In this document: positions 9,900 to 17,571 of the stretch, piece by piece
Layout: each line of letters opens with the position of its first letter
Numbering within the stretch: position 1 is the first letter of the stretch
DNA from: an uncultured beta proteobacterium
Lineage (GTDB): Bacteria; Pseudomonadota; Gammaproteobacteria; Burkholderiales; Burkholderiaceae_C
Length of the DNA: 64,000 nt
NCBI GenBank assembly: GCA_903876735.1
Contig: CAIRAW010000059.1
Span: forward strand, 1 to 64,000
Reading direction: 5' to 3'
The notes under the pieces: generated by a model
What the model was told of the DNA's origin: nothing
What the model saw: only the letters and a program-made list of their open reading frames with translations
Databases searched by the model: none
Made by a program: the position numbers and the translations under genes

Positions 9900-11351
9900 C
9901 TAGGTGATGAACGCCAGCCATGGCAGGCCGATCAGCAGGAATACGGCGATGAAGATCAGCCCAAAGATGCCGCCGAGCCGCCAGTAGTCAGCCGACGGCA
10001 GGTAGCCCGAGCCGTAGTAGACCGGCGAAGGACCGGTTGCATAAGGTGTTTGCACACCCATGATGCCCAGTGTCAGGCACAAGAGCAGCGCAAACTGGGG
10101 CATGTTGATGCCGGGGATGGTGGACCCAACCGCGAGCATGACCGGCAGCAGGGCCGTGACATGGGCCGTCACGCTGGCAAACAGGTAATGCGTGAAATAG
10201 AACACCAGCACCAGCACGACCATCGCCGTGAACGGTGTAAAGCCGCTCATGTGCGAAGCAACCGATTCAGCGAACCACTTGACGAAGCCGACCTTGTTCA
10301 GACCATCAGCGAGTGCCACCAGCGTGGCGAACCAGGCCAGCGTATTCCAGGCCGGCGAGTTCTTGACGACGTCATCCCAGGTGACAACCTTGCTGATCAG
10401 CATCAGCGAAATCACCAGCAGCGCCACGCTGGTTGCATTGATGAATTTGTCACCGAAAATCCACAGCATCAGCGCCAGCATGACGACGACGGCCAGCATT
10501 GCCTCACGCATCGAAAAGCCGCCCATCTTCTTCAGTTCGGTCGCCGCCCAGGCCGGGACCTCGCTGCCTTCCTTCACTTCTGGCGGGTAGAACCAGTAAG
10601 TCAGCAGGGGCACCAGAATCAGCAGCGTGATGCCGATCGGTGCAAACGCCGTGAACCACTGCGTCCAGCTCAGGCTGATTTTGGCGGTCTTGTTGACCAG
10701 TTCCACCGCCAGCAGATTGGGCGCCAGGGCGGTCAGGAACATCGAACTCGTGACGCAGGTGGTCGCCAGCGCAACCCACATGATGTAGGAGCCGATGCGG
10801 CGCGCCGACGGATCATTGGGTTTTGAGTCATAAAGCGCCGGCAGGTTGCGGATCACCGGAAAAATGGTGCCGCCGCTGCGCGCGGTATTGGACGGGGTGA
10901 ACGGCGCCAGAATGGTGTCGGCAATCATCACCGCGTAGCCCAGCATCAGCGTGCGCCGCCCCATGGCCTTCACCAGAACCAGGGCGATGCGACGCCCGAG
11001 ACCGGTTTTTTCGTAGCCCAGGGCGAACATGAAGGCGCCAAAGATCAGCCAGACGGTGGCGTTGGAGAAACCCGACAGCGCCCAGCCCAACGCCGCATTG
11101 GCTGGTTTGAAGCCCGGTTTGGCCAGTTCGGCCGGCGCATACAACACCCAGGGCGCCAGACAGGTGACCAGGGAGACGCCGATCAGACCGACGGCGCCAC
11201 CGGGCAGGGGCTCGGTCATCAGGCCGACAATGACACCGGCAAAAATGGCAAAGAAGTACCAGGCATGCGGCGCCAGACCATCGGGCGCCGGTAGCAATGC
11301 GATGGCTATGGCCACCACGATCGGAATGATCGCTTTCCAGGAGTTTGTCAT
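9900..11351 (-). CDS. DASS-family (SLC13/CitT-type) dicarboxylate/anion transporter
   Basis: Encodes 483 residues from the ATG at 11351, which has AAAGGA upstream and begins MTNSWKAIIPIVVAIAIALL. It is a polytopic protein of the divalent anion:sodium symporter family. SNTARSGGTIFPV matches the first SNT substrate-binding signature, and GVQTPYATGPSP lies in the second repeat. Likely substrates are C4-dicarboxylates, citrate, tartrate or related anions. The hydroxypyruvate isomerase gene upstream could point to tartrate or tartronate metabolism, but this is weak inference. Confidence 0.85.
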   Translation of the reverse strand: MTNSWKAIIPIVVAIAIALLPAPDGLAPHAWYFFAIFAGVIVGLMTEPLPGGAVGLIGVSLVTCLAPWVLYAPAELAKPGFKPANAALGWALSGFSNATVWLIFGAFMFALGYEKTGLGRRIALVLVKAMGRRTLMLGYAVMIADTILAPFTPSNTARSGGTIFPVIRNLPALYDSKPNDPSARRIGSYIMWVALATTCVTSSMFLTALAPNLLAVELVNKTAKISLSWTQWFTAFAPIGITLLILVPLLTYWFYPPEVKEGSEVPAWAATELKKMGGFSMREAMLAVVVMLALMLWIFGDKFINATSVALLVISLMLISKVVTWDDVVKNSPAWNTLAWFATLVALADGLNKVGFVKWFAESVASHMSGFTPFTAMVVLVLVFYFTHYLFASVTAHVTALLPVMLAVGSTIPGINMPQFALLLCLTLGIMGVQTPYATGPSPVYYGSGYLPSADYWRLGGIFGLIFIAVFLLIGLPWLAFIT

Positions 11352-11369
11352 GTGCGTATCCTTTGATAA

Positions 11370-11383
11370 GCGGGATAACCCGC
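11370..11383. other. Small hairpin in the leader of the anion transporter gene
   Basis: GCGGG (11370-11374), four bases, then CCCGC (11379-11383) form a perfect five-pair stem just upstream of the Shine-Dalgarno of the minus-strand transporter gene. It could modulate translation. It is short enough to be chance. Confidence 0.25.
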
Positions 11384-11474
11384 CAGGCACCGATTACAGG
11401 TTACCTACGCCACACTCGCCGGTGCCGACGAACAGGGATCAAATGCCATGTTCCTCCGACAAGGGAAACTTGTT

Positions 11475-11488
11475 TTGATCCATGTCAG
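11475..11488. promoter_or_regulatory. Degenerate FNR-type site upstream of the anion transporter
   Basis: On the minus strand the sequence is CTGACATGGATCAA, with one intact half site (ATCAA) and one imperfect half site. It is centred 130 bases upstream of the transporter start. C4-dicarboxylate and citrate carriers are FNR targets in enteric bacteria, which makes the location suggestive. No clear -10 hexamer is seen at the expected spacing, so confidence is low. Confidence 0.25.
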
Positions 11489-11590
11489 CAAACATTTGGG
11501 ATTAGCCTTAAGCCCGCTTCTTTCGAGTCAGCTCCCTATTTCTGCGACCCTCGCCAACAGGGACTGAGCGCTGTCACAAAGGCCCTGCGT

Positions 11591-12388
11591 TCAGAGCCAG
11601 GGTTTGAGCCAGCCCAGACCGGCGCTGGTGCCGCCCACTTGCGTGCCGCGCGCAGGCCGGTATTCGCAACCGATCCAGCCGCTGTAGCCCAGTTCGTCCA
11701 GCAGTGCGAACAGGAAGGGGTAATTGATCTCGCCCAGGTCGGGCTCGTGGCGTTGCGGCACGCCGGCAATCTGGATGTGGCCAACACGTCCGCCCGGAAG
11801 GTATTGGCGCACTTTCATGGCCAGATCGCCTTCAACAATCTGACAGTGGTAGAGATCCATCTGCACCTTGAGGTTGGGTGCGCCGACCTCGGCCAGCACG
11901 GCATGGGCGCGGTCTTGCCGGTTAAGAAAGTAGCCTGGCATGTCGCGCGTGTTGATCGGCTCGATCAGCACATCAATACCCTGTAGCGCCGCTTGCGTCG
12001 CGGCCCAGCGCAACTGGCTGACATAGGTCGCGTCCTGCGCTGCATGGGTGCTGCCGGCCGGCAACAGGCCGGCCATCACATGGATGCGCGGGCATTCAAG
12101 GGCCTGTGCGTACGCCAGCGCCTGCTCGATGCCGGCGCGGAACTCCGCTTCGCGCCCACGCAGGCAGGCCAGACCGCGCTCGCCGGCGTCCCAGTTGCCG
12201 GGCGGCGCATTGAACAAGACCTGCTGCAGGCCATTGGCCCTGAGGCGCGCAGCAATCTCGGCGCTGGCAAAAGCATAGGGAAACAGGCACTCCACGGCCG
12301 TGAAACCGTCTTTGGCGGCAGCGTCGAAACGGTCGAGAAAATCGAGCTCAGGGTAGAGCATCGACAAATTGGCAGCAAATTTGGGCAT
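11591..12388 (-). CDS. hyi: Hydroxypyruvate isomerase family TIM-barrel protein
   Basis: Encodes 265 residues starting [20 protein letters not shown], the characteristic start of hydroxypyruvate isomerases and OtnI-like 2-oxo-tetronate isomerases. The ATG at 12388 was preferred to a more upstream start because it matches this conserved start. Family residues include Glu in [16 protein letters not shown] and the metal-site region [13 protein letters not shown]. It should interconvert hydroxypyruvate and tartronate semialdehyde or act on a related sugar acid. No glyoxylate carboligase or tartronate semialdehyde reductase gene is adjacent. Confidence 0.85.
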   Translation of the reverse strand: MPKFAANLSMLYPELDFLDRFDAAAKDGFTAVECLFPYAFASAEIAARLRANGLQQVLFNAPPGNWDAGERGLACLRGREAEFRAGIEQALAYAQALECPRIHVMAGLLPAGSTHAAQDATYVSQLRWAATQAALQGIDVLIEPINTRDMPGYFLNRQDRAHAVLAEVGAPNLKVQMDLYHCQIVEGDLAMKVRQYLPGGRVGHIQIAGVPQRHEPDLGEINYPFLFALLDELGYSGWIGCEYRPARGTQVGGTSAGLGWLKPWL

Positions 12389-12424
12389 TGGATCCACCGG
12401 CACGTCAAAGCTCTGACGCAATTC

Positions 12425-12469
12425 CTCGATTTGGGGATCGAGATTCTTTCAAGCAGGACTGACTGCTTG
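12425..12469. promoter_or_regulatory. Two palindromes upstream of hyi, candidate operators
   Basis: CTCGAT/ATCGAG (12425-12430 and 12437-12442) and CAAGCAG/CTGCTTG (12450-12456 and 12463-12469) are perfect inverted repeats with six-base spacers. They lie 37-81 bases upstream of the hyi start. Two different palindromes of similar size in one promoter region suggest repressor or activator sites, but the protein is unknown. Confidence 0.35.
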
Positions 12470-12536
12470 CGGCACGATGGTAGGGCCTCTGGACATGTAA
12501 ATCAAATGAATATTGGCGCGGGCGCCGAAAGCCTGA

Positions 12537-12956
12537 TCAGCGTTCGCTGCGCGCGATGGCCGCATTCAAATCGGCCATGACGCGCGGATCAGACTGGGCG
12601 ATCTGCCACAGACGGGCATCCGCCCGGGCCTGTGCCACGCGCTGCGACCAGGCGTTCAGGGCGTCCACTGCCTTGCCGGCGAGCCGGCGCGCCAGGGTCG
12701 AGCACAGGGCCAGCGCCGCAAAAGCGATCAACCACAGCGCGACCCATGCGGCCAGCAGGTGACCGTCAGCCCAGGTCTCAATCAACTGATCCGCCACCAC
12801 CACCAGTGCCGCCGCCATGGCGCCCAGCAGCATGAGGCTCAGGCCCTTGGTACTGTCGAAGCCCTGGCGCATGGCCTGCACCTTGTCAACGGCGGCCTCG
12901 ACGCGGACAACACCGGGATGCTGGGTCGGAAAACTGGGTTGCACAAAACTGGTCAT
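12537..12956 (-). CDS. Conserved-looking two-helix membrane protein, unknown function
   Basis: Encodes 139 residues. Two adjacent hydrophobic helices are visible (about residues 39-58, LSLMLLGAMAAALVVVADQL, and 70-87, AAWVALWLIAFAALALCS), flanked by charged soluble ends. The C-terminal tail ends in DPRVMADLNAAIARSER and looks helical. The gene is separated from hyi by 148 bases and faces the LysR gene across 125 bases. No family recognised. Confidence 0.6.
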   Translation of the reverse strand: MTSFVQPSFPTQHPGVVRVEAAVDKVQAMRQGFDSTKGLSLMLLGAMAAALVVVADQLIETWADGHLLAAWVALWLIAFAALALCSTLARRLAGKAVDALNAWSQRVAQARADARLWQIAQSDPRVMADLNAAIARSER

Positions 12957-13081
12957 GATGGAATCCTTGCTTCAATAACCCACCTGCTTGATGGGAATAT
13001 GGCCGCATCCTAGGGTTTACACTGATATGAGTCAACTTTATATCTGTGATTGAATCTATTCACAATATTGATTAATTGCCC

Positions 13082-14032
13082 ATGGACCCCCTCAACTTTC
13101 GCACCCTTGACCTCAATCTGCTGCGCGTTTTTGACGAGGTGATGACGGAGCGCAGCCTGACACGGGCGGCACGCAAGCTGTCGCTGACGCAGCCGGCCGT
13201 CAGCAACGCCCTGCGGCGCTTTCGCGACGTGGTGGGCGACGAACTGATCCAGCGCAGCGGCCAGTCGATGGCCCCAACACCTCGGGCCCTGGCCCTGTGG
13301 CCCGCGGTGCGCGAGGCATTGCGCGCCTTGCAGGAGGTTCTGACGCCAAGCACCTTCGTGCCGGCGCAGGCCAACACCACCTTTGTGCTGGCCATGGCCG
13401 ACGCAACGGCGGCCCAATTGATGCCGGGCCTGATCGAAGTCATGGACCGCGACGCGCCAGGGGTCTCGATCCGCGTCGTGCCGCTGACGACGCGCGACCC
13501 GCGCCGCCTGCTCGAAAAAGAAGAGGCGGATCTGGCGATCGGCTATTTCCCGGCCGCATTCGCCGATCTGACAGCGCGCGAGCAGGCTGGCGAGTCCGTT
13601 GCCTTCAGCCACCAACGCCTGTACAGCGGCGAATACGTCTGCGTGATGCGGCGCGGGCACCCGTTGGCCGACGCGCCGCTGACGCTGGACCGTTACTGCG
13701 CCGCGCGCCACCTGCTGGTGAGTTTTTCGGGCCGGCCTTTTGGTTTCGTTGACGCAGCGCTGGCGGTGCACGGGCGCGAGCGCCGCATTGTGCTGACAGT
13801 CAACCAGTTCTTCACAGCCGGCAAGGTCGTGACGCACTCCAACCTGCTGACCGTGCTGCCACGCCATTTTGTTGGCGTCACCGGCATGGCCGATCAACTG
13901 CTGCTGCGGGAACTGCCGTTTGCGGTGCCGACCGTCCATGTCGACGCGCTCTGGCACCACCGGCTCCACCGCGCAGGCGCCCACCAATGGCTGCGCGCGA
14001 CCATTCTGACGCTGGCGCAAACGGCACAATGA
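13082..14032 (+). CDS. LysR-family transcriptional regulator
   Basis: Encodes 316 residues from the ATG at 13082 (a TTG six bases earlier is also possible). The N-terminal winged HTH covers about residues 6-65 and reads LDLNLLRVFDEVMTERSLTR, with SLTQPAVSNALRRFRD as recognition helix. This dialect resembles NodD/LeuO-type LysR proteins. The remaining residues form the effector-binding fold. Target is unknown; the divergent unknown membrane protein gene at 12537-12956 is the obvious candidate. The stop is four bases before the next gene. Confidence 0.88.
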   Translation: MDPLNFRTLDLNLLRVFDEVMTERSLTRAARKLSLTQPAVSNALRRFRDVVGDELIQRSGQSMAPTPRALALWPAVREALRALQEVLTPSTFVPAQANTTFVLAMADATAAQLMPGLIEVMDRDAPGVSIRVVPLTTRDPRRLLEKEEADLAIGYFPAAFADLTAREQAGESVAFSHQRLYSGEYVCVMRRGHPLADAPLTLDRYCAARHLLVSFSGRPFGFVDAALAVHGRERRIVLTVNQFFTAGKVVTHSNLLTVLPRHFVGVTGMADQLLLRELPFAVPTVHVDALWHHRLHRAGAHQWLRATILTLAQTAQ

Positions 14033-14036
14033 AGCC

Positions 14037-14888
14037 ATGAAGATCCAGTTGCTCAGCGACCTGCACCTTGAAGTTCACCCGCACTGGGTGGCCACGCCGG
14101 CGCCAGACGCTGAACTGCTGGTGCTGGCCGGCGACATCGGCTCCTACCAGCCCGGCTCGCTCCTGAGCGCAACGCCTGAGCGCGATTTCGGACTGGGCCG
14201 TTTTTCGCCGCACCACGGCTGGCCCACACCGGTGCTGTTCGTGCCGGGCAACCACGAATACGACGGGCTCGACTTCGACCAGACGCACGCCTGCCTGCGC
14301 GAAACCTGCGAGCGGCTGGGCATTGGCTGGCTCGAGCGCGAAGTCATCACGCTGGGCGACCCGAGCGGACAGCCCGTGCGCTTTATCGGCACCACGCTGT
14401 GGAGCGACTTTGACGCGCTCGGCCCGGCGCCAGGCGCTGCAAACTCGAGTTCGGAGCACCGCCTGGCGCAGCAACTCAAGGCGCGCGACAAAGCCTTTCG
14501 CGCCGCCAACTACTACCTCAAGAAGACCGGCAGCAGCCGAAACGGCCAGCCCATGCTGGCGCAGGAGGTGCGCCAGCAGGCGCTGGTGTGCCAGGACTGG
14601 TTGCACAAGGCCCTGCTGGCGCCGTTTGACGGCAAGACCGTGGTCGTAACCCATTTCGCGCCCAGCCTGCGCAGCGCCGACCCGCGCTACGGCATGAGCC
14701 CGGGCACGGCCGGATTCTGCAATGCGCTCGACGACTGGCTGGGGCAGGCCCAGCTCTGGTTGCACGGTCATCTGCACGCGCCCAGCGATTACGTGCATGC
14801 GGGCTGCCGCGTCATCGCCAACCCACTGGGTTATGCCAGAAAGAACGAACAGGCCGCCTTTGCGGCCGCCCTGTGCATCGAACTTTAA
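14037..14888 (+). CDS. Metallophosphoesterase (calcineurin-like)
   Basis: Encodes 283 residues with the complete metallophosphoesterase metal-ligand set in order: SDLHLE (residues 6-11), AGDIGS, PGNHEYDG, VVTHFAPS and HGHLHAP. It hydrolyses an unknown phosphoester. It begins four bases after the LysR stop, suggesting co-transcription. No signal peptide is visible, so it is probably cytoplasmic. Confidence 0.88.
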   Translation: MKIQLLSDLHLEVHPHWVATPAPDAELLVLAGDIGSYQPGSLLSATPERDFGLGRFSPHHGWPTPVLFVPGNHEYDGLDFDQTHACLRETCERLGIGWLEREVITLGDPSGQPVRFIGTTLWSDFDALGPAPGAANSSSEHRLAQQLKARDKAFRAANYYLKKTGSSRNGQPMLAQEVRQQALVCQDWLHKALLAPFDGKTVVVTHFAPSLRSADPRYGMSPGTAGFCNALDDWLGQAQLWLHGHLHAPSDYVHAGCRVIANPLGYARKNEQAAFAAALCIEL

Positions 14889-14938
14889 AGCGCAACCTTA
14901 AGGCCGGCACCAGGATGCAGTATGGCAGGGGCCAGGTC

Positions 14939-14979
14939 TTGACATTCGACAAACAGCTGGCCTGGGCGCTCGCTACACT
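14939..14979 (+). promoter_or_regulatory. Candidate FNR-type promoter of the universal stress protein gene
   Basis: TTGACATTCGACAA (14939-14952) is a degenerate FNR/ANR site. A -10-like TACACT (14974-14979) is centred 31 bases downstream, the spacing expected when the activator sits near -41.5 (class II). TTGACA alone is not 17 bases from any -10-like sequence, so an ordinary sigma-70 reading is less convincing. Universal stress genes are known ANR/FNR targets in some proteobacteria. Confidence 0.4.
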
Positions 14980-15003
14980 GAGGTTTTCAATGGGAGGTCC
15001 TGC

Positions 15004-15426
15004 ATGAAGATTCTTCTCGCTGTTGACGGCAGTCGCTACACCAAAAAAATGCTGGCCTACCTGGCCACCCACAATGAATTGTTCACCGCAAACAATGACT
15101 ACACCGTGTTCACGGCGCAGCCACCGCTGCCGCCGCGGGCGCGCGCTGCGGTCGGCAAGGAAATCGTGGACACCTACTACGCTGAAGAAGCCGAAAAGGT
15201 GCTGGCACCGGTGTCCAAGTTCCTGCTGCGCCATGGCATCGACGCCAAAAGCAGCTGGAAGATCGGACACGCCGGGGACAGCATCGCCAAACTCGCGGAC
15301 AGTGGCAAATTCGACCTGCTCATCATGGGCTCGCACGGCCATGGCACGCTGGTCAACCTGGTGATGGGCTCGGTAGCGACCCAGGTGCTGGCCCATTGCC
15401 GGGTACCGGTCCTGCTGGTGCGCTGA
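15004..15426 (+). CDS. Universal stress protein UspA family
   Basis: Encodes 140 residues, a single UspA domain. The N-terminus MKILLAVDGSRYTKKML and the C-terminal nucleotide-binding motif (GSHGHG then GSVATQVL, G-2x-G-9x-G-S/T type) indicate an ATP-binding Usp. A GGGAGG Shine-Dalgarno precedes the ATG. It is monocistronic and convergent with the LysR gene five bases away. The possible oxygen-linked promoter is described at 14939-14979. Confidence 0.92.
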   Translation: MKILLAVDGSRYTKKMLAYLATHNELFTANNDYTVFTAQPPLPPRARAAVGKEIVDTYYAEEAEKVLAPVSKFLLRHGIDAKSSWKIGHAGDSIAKLADSGKFDLLIMGSHGHGTLVNLVMGSVATQVLAHCRVPVLLVR

Positions 15427-15431
15427 AGAGC

Positions 15432-16340
15432 TCAGCTCAGCGCGGCGGCAGCGGCAGAAGTCAGGGCGCTGCTGAGCGCGTCCAGCACCGCCGAGTCCAG
15501 ATTCCAGCAGTGCCAATACAAGTCAACGGGCAAGGCATGGCCCGGCGCAATGTCGACCAGTCGCCCCTCCTGCAAATGCTGGCGCACCAGCAGTTCGGGC
15601 ACCACGCTGACACCCCAGCCGTCCATCACGGCGCGCACTTGGCCTTCTGAACTGGGCACATACAACTGGCGCAGGGCGACCTGCTGCAACTGGAGCGCGC
15701 GCCCGACGAACTCGCACTGCAAATCATCCTTGCGATTAAAGGCAACAAAAGGCAGGGCGCGAAAATTCTGGGGCGACAGCCCTTGGGGACAATGTTCGGA
15801 CGCATAAGCCGCTTGCGCCACTGCCACATAGCGCATGGCGCCCAGCGGCACCAGCCGGCAACTGCGCAAAGCCTGTTTGACCGTGGTCACACAGCCCAGC
15901 ACCCGGCCTTCGCGCAGCCACTCAATGGTGAAGTCCTGGTCATCGGTGATGATCTCCAGCCCCAGGCCCTGGCGCGCCAACCGGCTCAAAGCCGGCACCG
16001 CCCAGGTGGCGATGCTGTCAGCGTTGACCGCAATCGAAATCCGCTCCTCGTCGCCTGCATTGCCCGAGGCCCCGGGGGCGAGGTCTTTCAGGTCCCGCTC
16101 AAGGTCAGCCCGCAGCAGCCGCATCTGCAAGGCATGCTTGAGCAGCAAACGCCCGGCCGAGGTGGGTTTAAGCGGGCGGCTGCGCACAATTAGCACGGTT
16201 CCGACCTGCACCTCAAGTGAGCGCAAGCGCTGGGATACGGCCGATTGGGTAATGGAAAGCCGAAGTGCCGCGCGCTCAAAACCGCCTTCTTCCACGATTG
16301 CCGCCAGGCATTCCAGGGCATTGGGGTCAAAGGTACTCAT
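15432..16340 (-). CDS. argP: LysR-family regulator, ArgP (IciA)-like
   Basis: Encodes 302 residues. The N-terminus (LECLAAIVEEGGFERAALRL then SITQSAVSQRLRSLE) matches the ArgP/LysG branch, whose members sense lysine or arginine and usually control a divergent LysE/ArgO exporter gene. Here no exporter is divergent; instead the six-gene signalling cluster begins 182 bases away. The usual ArgP effector-domain phrase NADSIATW is present (AVNADSIATWAVPAL). Assignment to ArgP is by recalled motifs. Confidence 0.78.
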   Translation of the reverse strand: MSTFDPNALECLAAIVEEGGFERAALRLSITQSAVSQRLRSLEVQVGTVLIVRSRPLKPTSAGRLLLKHALQMRLLRADLERDLKDLAPGASGNAGDEERISIAVNADSIATWAVPALSRLARQGLGLEIITDDQDFTIEWLREGRVLGCVTTVKQALRSCRLVPLGAMRYVAVAQAAYASEHCPQGLSPQNFRALPFVAFNRKDDLQCEFVGRALQLQQVALRQLYVPSSEGQVRAVMDGWGVSVVPELLVRQHLQEGRLVDIAPGHALPVDLYWHCWNLDSAVLDALSSALTSAAAAALS

Positions 16341-16522
16341 AGGCAGGCAGGTTCGGTGATTTTTTGGATAATTCCAACTTTACGTTTACTGTCGCTCATT
16401 CGCCATAGGAAAGCAGCTACCCAGCATATAAAAAGACTGAAAAAACTATCACTAATTGCCAAAAAGTGGTAAAAAGCTCAGTAAACAGTAAAATGCAACA
16501 AAAAAAGGGATGGGGAAAAAAC
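16341..16522. promoter_or_regulatory. AT-rich divergent promoter region of argP-like gene and signalling cluster
   Basis: This 182-base gap is far richer in A and T than its surroundings, with repeated TTTAC/GTAAA words. GTTTACTG (16384-16391) is repeated inverted as CAGTAAAC (16479-16486). Such AT-rich sequence with spaced inverted words fits regulator binding or a strong UP-type promoter. AAGGGA and GGGGA at 16505-16516 form the ribosome site for the GTG at 16523. Confidence 0.4.
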
Positions 16523-17185
16523 GTGAAACAAGACGGCATCAAAAAAACATTCTGTACAACCCGCGAAGCGGCAGTTCTGCTCGGCGTATCGGTTGGTACG
16601 GTTCAGCTCTGGGTTGAAACCGGCGTGCTCGAAGCCTGGAAGACCATCGGCGGCCATCGCCGCGTGATGCGCGATTCGGTAGATCGTCTGCTGCACAAGA
16701 ACACCGACCGGGCGCAGGCACCGTCACAGACCGACAGCGCGGAACAACTGCTGCGGCCCCTGAGCATCCTGGTGGTGGACGACGACGTCAATCTGTTGCG
16801 TCTGTACGAGGCCAATATGTCGCGCTGGTCCATGGCGCCCACTGTCATGGCCGCCAACAGCGCCATCACCGGTTTGCTGATGATCGGGGCCAAATGCCCG
16901 GATTTTCTGGTGACCGACCTGCACATGCCCGACATGGACGGCTTTTACATGCTGCGCGTCCTCAACAGCACGCCTGAACTTGCCAACACCAAAGTCACCG
17001 TCGTCACCGGACTTGACCGCGAAGCAATCGCCCAGCATGGCGGCCTGCCGGCGGGGATTGAGATCCTGCCCAAGCCGATTCCATTTGACCGCCTGCGGGC
17101 CATCGCCACCGACATCGTCAGCCGCGGGAATTTTCAAGTGCCCCCGGCCAGCCGGGGCACGCCCCAAGTCACCTCCGCACACTAA
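16523..17185 (+). CDS. MerR/excisionase-type HTH fused to a receiver domain
   Basis: Encodes 220 residues from the GTG at 16523, chosen for the GGGGA six bases upstream. In-frame starts at 16466 (GTG) and 16493 (ATG) lack one. Residues about 8-50 form a MerR-like HTH (TREAAVLLGVSVGTVQLWVE then GGHRRV). Residues about 75-200 form a CheY-like receiver with the acidic pair in VVDDD, phosphoacceptor Asp in VTDLHMPDMDG and Lys in LPKPI. The DNA-binding part precedes the receiver, opposite to OmpR/NarL regulators. It heads the signalling operon. Confidence 0.82.
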   Translation: MKQDGIKKTFCTTREAAVLLGVSVGTVQLWVETGVLEAWKTIGGHRRVMRDSVDRLLHKNTDRAQAPSQTDSAEQLLRPLSILVVDDDVNLLRLYEANMSRWSMAPTVMAANSAITGLLMIGAKCPDFLVTDLHMPDMDGFYMLRVLNSTPELANTKVTVVTGLDREAIAQHGGLPAGIEILPKPIPFDRLRAIATDIVSRGNFQVPPASRGTPQVTSAH

Positions 17186-17208
17186 ACATCACTTTTGTAC
17201 TGCCCATC

Positions 17209-17571
17209 ATGACGCCCATTCTGATCGTTGACGACCACTCCGACATCCGCCGCCTGCTCAGCATTACCCTGGGCAAGGAATTCGAAGTTCTGGAAGCGGA
17301 AGACGCTGCCAGCGCACTTGATGCGGTGCGCCGCCATCACCCAAAAGTCATCCTGCTCGACGTCATGATGCCGGGCACGATGAACGGCATGGAAATGCTC
17401 GAAGTCATCAAAAACAACCCGCAAACGCAGGACATTCTGGTCGCCATGATCAGCGCGCGCGGCCAGGTCACCGACCATGACGACGCCCGCAAACGAGGCG
17501 CCGACGCCTACTTTGTCAAACCGTTCAGTCCGCTGCAGGTGGCTGCCTGGGTCCGGAGCAAGGTGGCATGA
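17209..17571 (+). CDS. Single-domain response regulator (CheY-like)
   Basis: Encodes 120 residues consisting only of a receiver. The acidic pocket is in ILIVDDHSD, the phosphoacceptor Asp in ILLDVMMPG, the Thr/Ser position in MISARG and the Lys in FVKPFSP. With no output domain it may shuttle phosphate among the kinases or act by protein contact. It overlaps the following kinase gene by four bases (ATGA), so the two are translationally coupled. Confidence 0.9.
   Translation: MTPILIVDDHSDIRRLLSITLGKEFEVLEAEDAASALDAVRRHHPKVILLDVMMPGTMNGMEMLEVIKNNPQTQDILVAMISARGQVTDHDDARKRGADAYFVKPFSPLQVAAWVRSKVA

Noticed and set aside
13022-13035. CTGATATGAGTCAA resembling an FNR box before the LysR gene
   Set aside because: The first conserved T is missing, the second half is imperfect and the region is AT-rich, so chance is likely; no -10 at the expected spacing is convincing.
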